Shown here piece after piece: positions 62,502-64,000 of a stretch of 64,000 nt of DNA. The stretch is from Loktanella sp. PT4BL (GTDB taxonomy: Bacteria > Pseudomonadota > Alphaproteobacteria > Rhodobacterales > Rhodobacteraceae). The stretch covers positions 1 through 64,000 of the forward strand of contig NZ_QJJL01000005.1 in assembly GCF_003201935.1 (NCBI RefSeq). The letters are read 5' to 3'. The notes beneath the pieces are model-generated. The model made no database searches, was not told the origin of the DNA, and was given only the letters and a program-made list of their open reading frames with translations. Numbering within the stretch: the first letter of the stretch is position 1; each line of letters begins with the position of its first letter. The position numbers and the translations under genes are program-made.

Positions 62502-64000
62502 TGGCGATGTTTGACAAGATCCTGATTGCCAACCGTGGCGAGATTGCCTGCCGGATCATCCGGACGGCCCGCGCCATGGGCGTCCGCACGGTGGCGGTCT
62601 ATTCCGATGCGGATGCGCAGGCCTTGCATGTGGGCATGGCGGATGAGGCGGTGCGGCTGGGGCCTGCCCCTGTCGCTGACAGCTATCTGCGCGGTGATCT
62701 GATCATTCAGGCGGCCCTTGATTCAGGTGCGCAGGCGATCCATCCGGGCTATGGGTTTTTGTCGGAGAATCCGGACTTTGTTGAACAGGTCACGGCGGCT
62801 GGCCTGACGTTCATCGGGCCCTCGGCAGAGGCGATCCGCGCGATGGGGCTCAAGGATGCCGCCAAGGCGTTGATGCATGACGCGGGCGTGCCGGTGGTGC
62901 CGGGCTATCACGGTGAAAACCAGAACCCCGATTTTCTGGCAGGTGAGGCCGACCAGATCGGCTATCCCGTGCTGATCAAGGCTGTTGCTGGTGGCGGCGG
63001 CAAGGGCATGCGCCTTGTCGAACGGGCGGCGGATTTTGCCGAGAACCTTGCCTCTGCGCAGGCCGAGGCGCGCACGGCCTTTGGTAACCCTGCCGTTCTG
63101 ATCGAGAAATATGTCACGGCACCGCGCCATATCGAGGTACAGGTTTTCGGGGATGGCAAAGACGCGGTGCATCTTTTCGAACGCGATTGTTCATTGCAAC
63201 GCCGCCACCAGAAAGTGATCGAAGAAGCACCCGCGCCGGGGATGACCGATGCAGTGCGCGCTGCCATGGGGGCGGCAGCGGTCAAGGCGGCCAAGGCTAT
63301 CGGCTATGCTGGTGCCGGCACCATCGAGTTTATCGTGGATGGCAGTGACGGGCTGCGCACCGACGGGTTCTGGTTCATGGAGATGAACACGCGTTTGCAG
63401 GTCGAGCATCCGGTGACCGAGGCGATTACGGGCGTTGATCTGGTGGAATGGCAATTGCGGGTTGCGGCAGGTGAGCCCTTGCCAGCCAAGCAAGAGGACC
63501 TTGCGATCACAGGCCACGCTTTCGAAGCGCGGCTTTATGCCGAAGATGTGCCTGCGGGGTTCTTGCCCGCGACAGGCGTTATTGATCATCTGGTGTTTCC
63601 GGCTGCTGCGCGCATTGATAGCGGCGTGGCGCAGGGGGACGAGATTTCTCCTTGGTACGACCCCATGATCGCGAAGGTGACAGTACATGGCCCGGATCGG
63701 GCGGGGGCTTTGCGGTCCTTGTCGGCGGCGCTGGATGGCACAGAAGTTGCCGGGACAGTAACCAATCTGGATTTTCTGCGCCGCTTGGCACGTGTGCCGG
63801 ACTTTGTGGCGGGTGATGTCGATACAGGGCTGATTGCGCGGCATGGTGAAACGCTTGGTGCGGCGGTTGTCCCGACCGCGCGCAACATCGCGATTGCGGC
63901 GGTGACGGTGGCACGGTTGGCGGATGATCCTTTCACAGGGTTCACCCTGTGGGAGCCTTTGCAGCGGCAGATCCTGCTGCGGCAGGGGGATGCGGATACC
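62501..64000 (+). CDS. mccA: Methylcrotonyl-CoA carboxylase alpha (biotin) subunit, 5' part
   Basis: The first 500 codons are in the window, without a stop. The biotin-carboxylase part is complete: KILIANRGEIACRIIRTARAMG, HPGYGFLSENPDF, KAVAGGGGKGMR (ATP grasp), EMNTRLQVEHPVTE and a ARLYAEDVP C-terminal segment. The biotin-carrier domain lies beyond the right edge. With mccB it carries out the biotin-dependent step of leucine breakdown after ivd. The ATG (62501) overlaps the mccB stop (TGATG). Confidence 0.95.
   Translation, partial: MAMFDKILIANRGEIACRIIRTARAMGVRTVAVYSDADAQALHVGMADEAVRLGPAPVADSYLRGDLIIQAALDSGAQAIHPGYGFLSENPDFVEQVTAAGLTFIGPSAEAIRAMGLKDAAKALMHDAGVPVVPGYHGENQNPDFLAGEADQIGYPVLIKAVAGGGGKGMRLVERAADFAENLASAQAEARTAFGNPAVLIEKYVTAPRHIEVQVFGDGKDAVHLFERDCSLQRRHQKVIEEAPAPGMTDAVRAAMGAAAVKAAKAIGYAGAGTIEFIVDGSDGLRTDGFWFMEMNTRLQVEHPVTEAITGVDLVEWQLRVAAGEPLPAKQEDLAITGHAFEARLYAEDVPAGFLPATGVIDHLVFPAAARIDSGVAQGDEISPWYDPMIAKVTVHGPDRAGALRSLSAALDGTEVAGTVTNLDFLRRLARVPDFVAGDVDTGLIARHGETLGAAVVPTARNIAIAAVTVARLADDPFTGFTLWEPLQRQILLRQGDADT

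Noticed and set aside
1..64000. CRISPR array, prophage, insertion sequence or defence island
   Set aside because: No regularly spaced repeats, transposase, integrase or phage-structural genes were seen; gene order and codon use look uniformly chromosomal.

Overview
The window looks like chromosomal DNA of a marine Roseobacter-group alphaproteobacterium (Rhodobacteraceae). The signs are dense operons with ATGA or TGATG stop/start overlaps, many ABC and TRAP solute transporters, a dacC-tmk-holB-tatD-MBL block, pntAB, an isovaleryl-CoA dehydrogenase/methylcrotonyl-CoA carboxylase operon and high-GC codon use. This assignment rests on gene content and style, not on a marker gene. I see no insertion sequence, prophage, CRISPR array or rRNA. 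The only RNA gene found is one tRNA-Ser(UGA).

Layout. 1-9.9 kb is a divergent catabolic locus. Leftward run a regulator made of a winged-helix domain joined to a complete ABC-type solute-binding domain, an SDR, an M24 creatinase-like protein with a changed metal ligand, and the start of a thiamine-dependent E1-alpha dehydrogenase. Rightward run a ribose-type ABC transporter (binding protein, two permeases, double ATPase) and a second, related SDR. The 350-bp gap between them carries a cluster of ATATCC/GGATAT operator-like palindromes. 10-18 kb holds a zinc-finger protein, a Sel1-repeat protein, tRNA-Ser, and an envelope/DNA-metabolism operon (SPOR lipoprotein, D,D-carboxypeptidase, tmk, holB, tatD, MBL hydrolase, AEC transporter). 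18-26.4 kb holds an RND efflux pair and a manganese/iron ABC transporter (sitABCD-like) behind two metal-regulator-like palindromes. 26.4-30.3 kb is a leftward pqiAABC lipid-transport operon with PqiA split into two genes. 30.5-35 kb is a TRAP transporter, a P-loop kinase and a YihY-family membrane protein. 35-38 kb has kynureninase, a DUF1304 protein, an SDR and a methyltransferase-like membrane protein. 38-41.2 kb is pntAB, closed by strong hairpins. 41.3-48.1 kb is a dienelactone-hydrolase-like protein and a peptide-type ABC transporter. Facing away from it at 48.3-51.3 kb are argE, an M20 amidohydrolase and a methyltransferase. 51.3-57.6 kb has moaA, a lipoprotein, a DNA-alkylation-repair-like protein, glmS, glmU and a phosphoglycolate phosphatase. 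57.6-64 kb has a DegT-type aminotransferase and the leucine-degradation operon ivd-(two small exported proteins)-mccB-mccA, cut by the window end.

The most unusual item is the first locus. A one-component regulator appears to have taken over a whole maltose-type binding protein as an intracellular sensor, and it faces a set of matching operator-like repeats and a sugar/polyol-type transporter. Two SDRs, an M24 enzyme of unclear chemistry and a 2-oxoacid/acetoin-type dehydrogenase suggest an uncharacterised pathway: import a polyol- or diol-like compound, oxidise it, then cleave it with a thiamine-dependent complex. The substrate cannot be read from the sequence.
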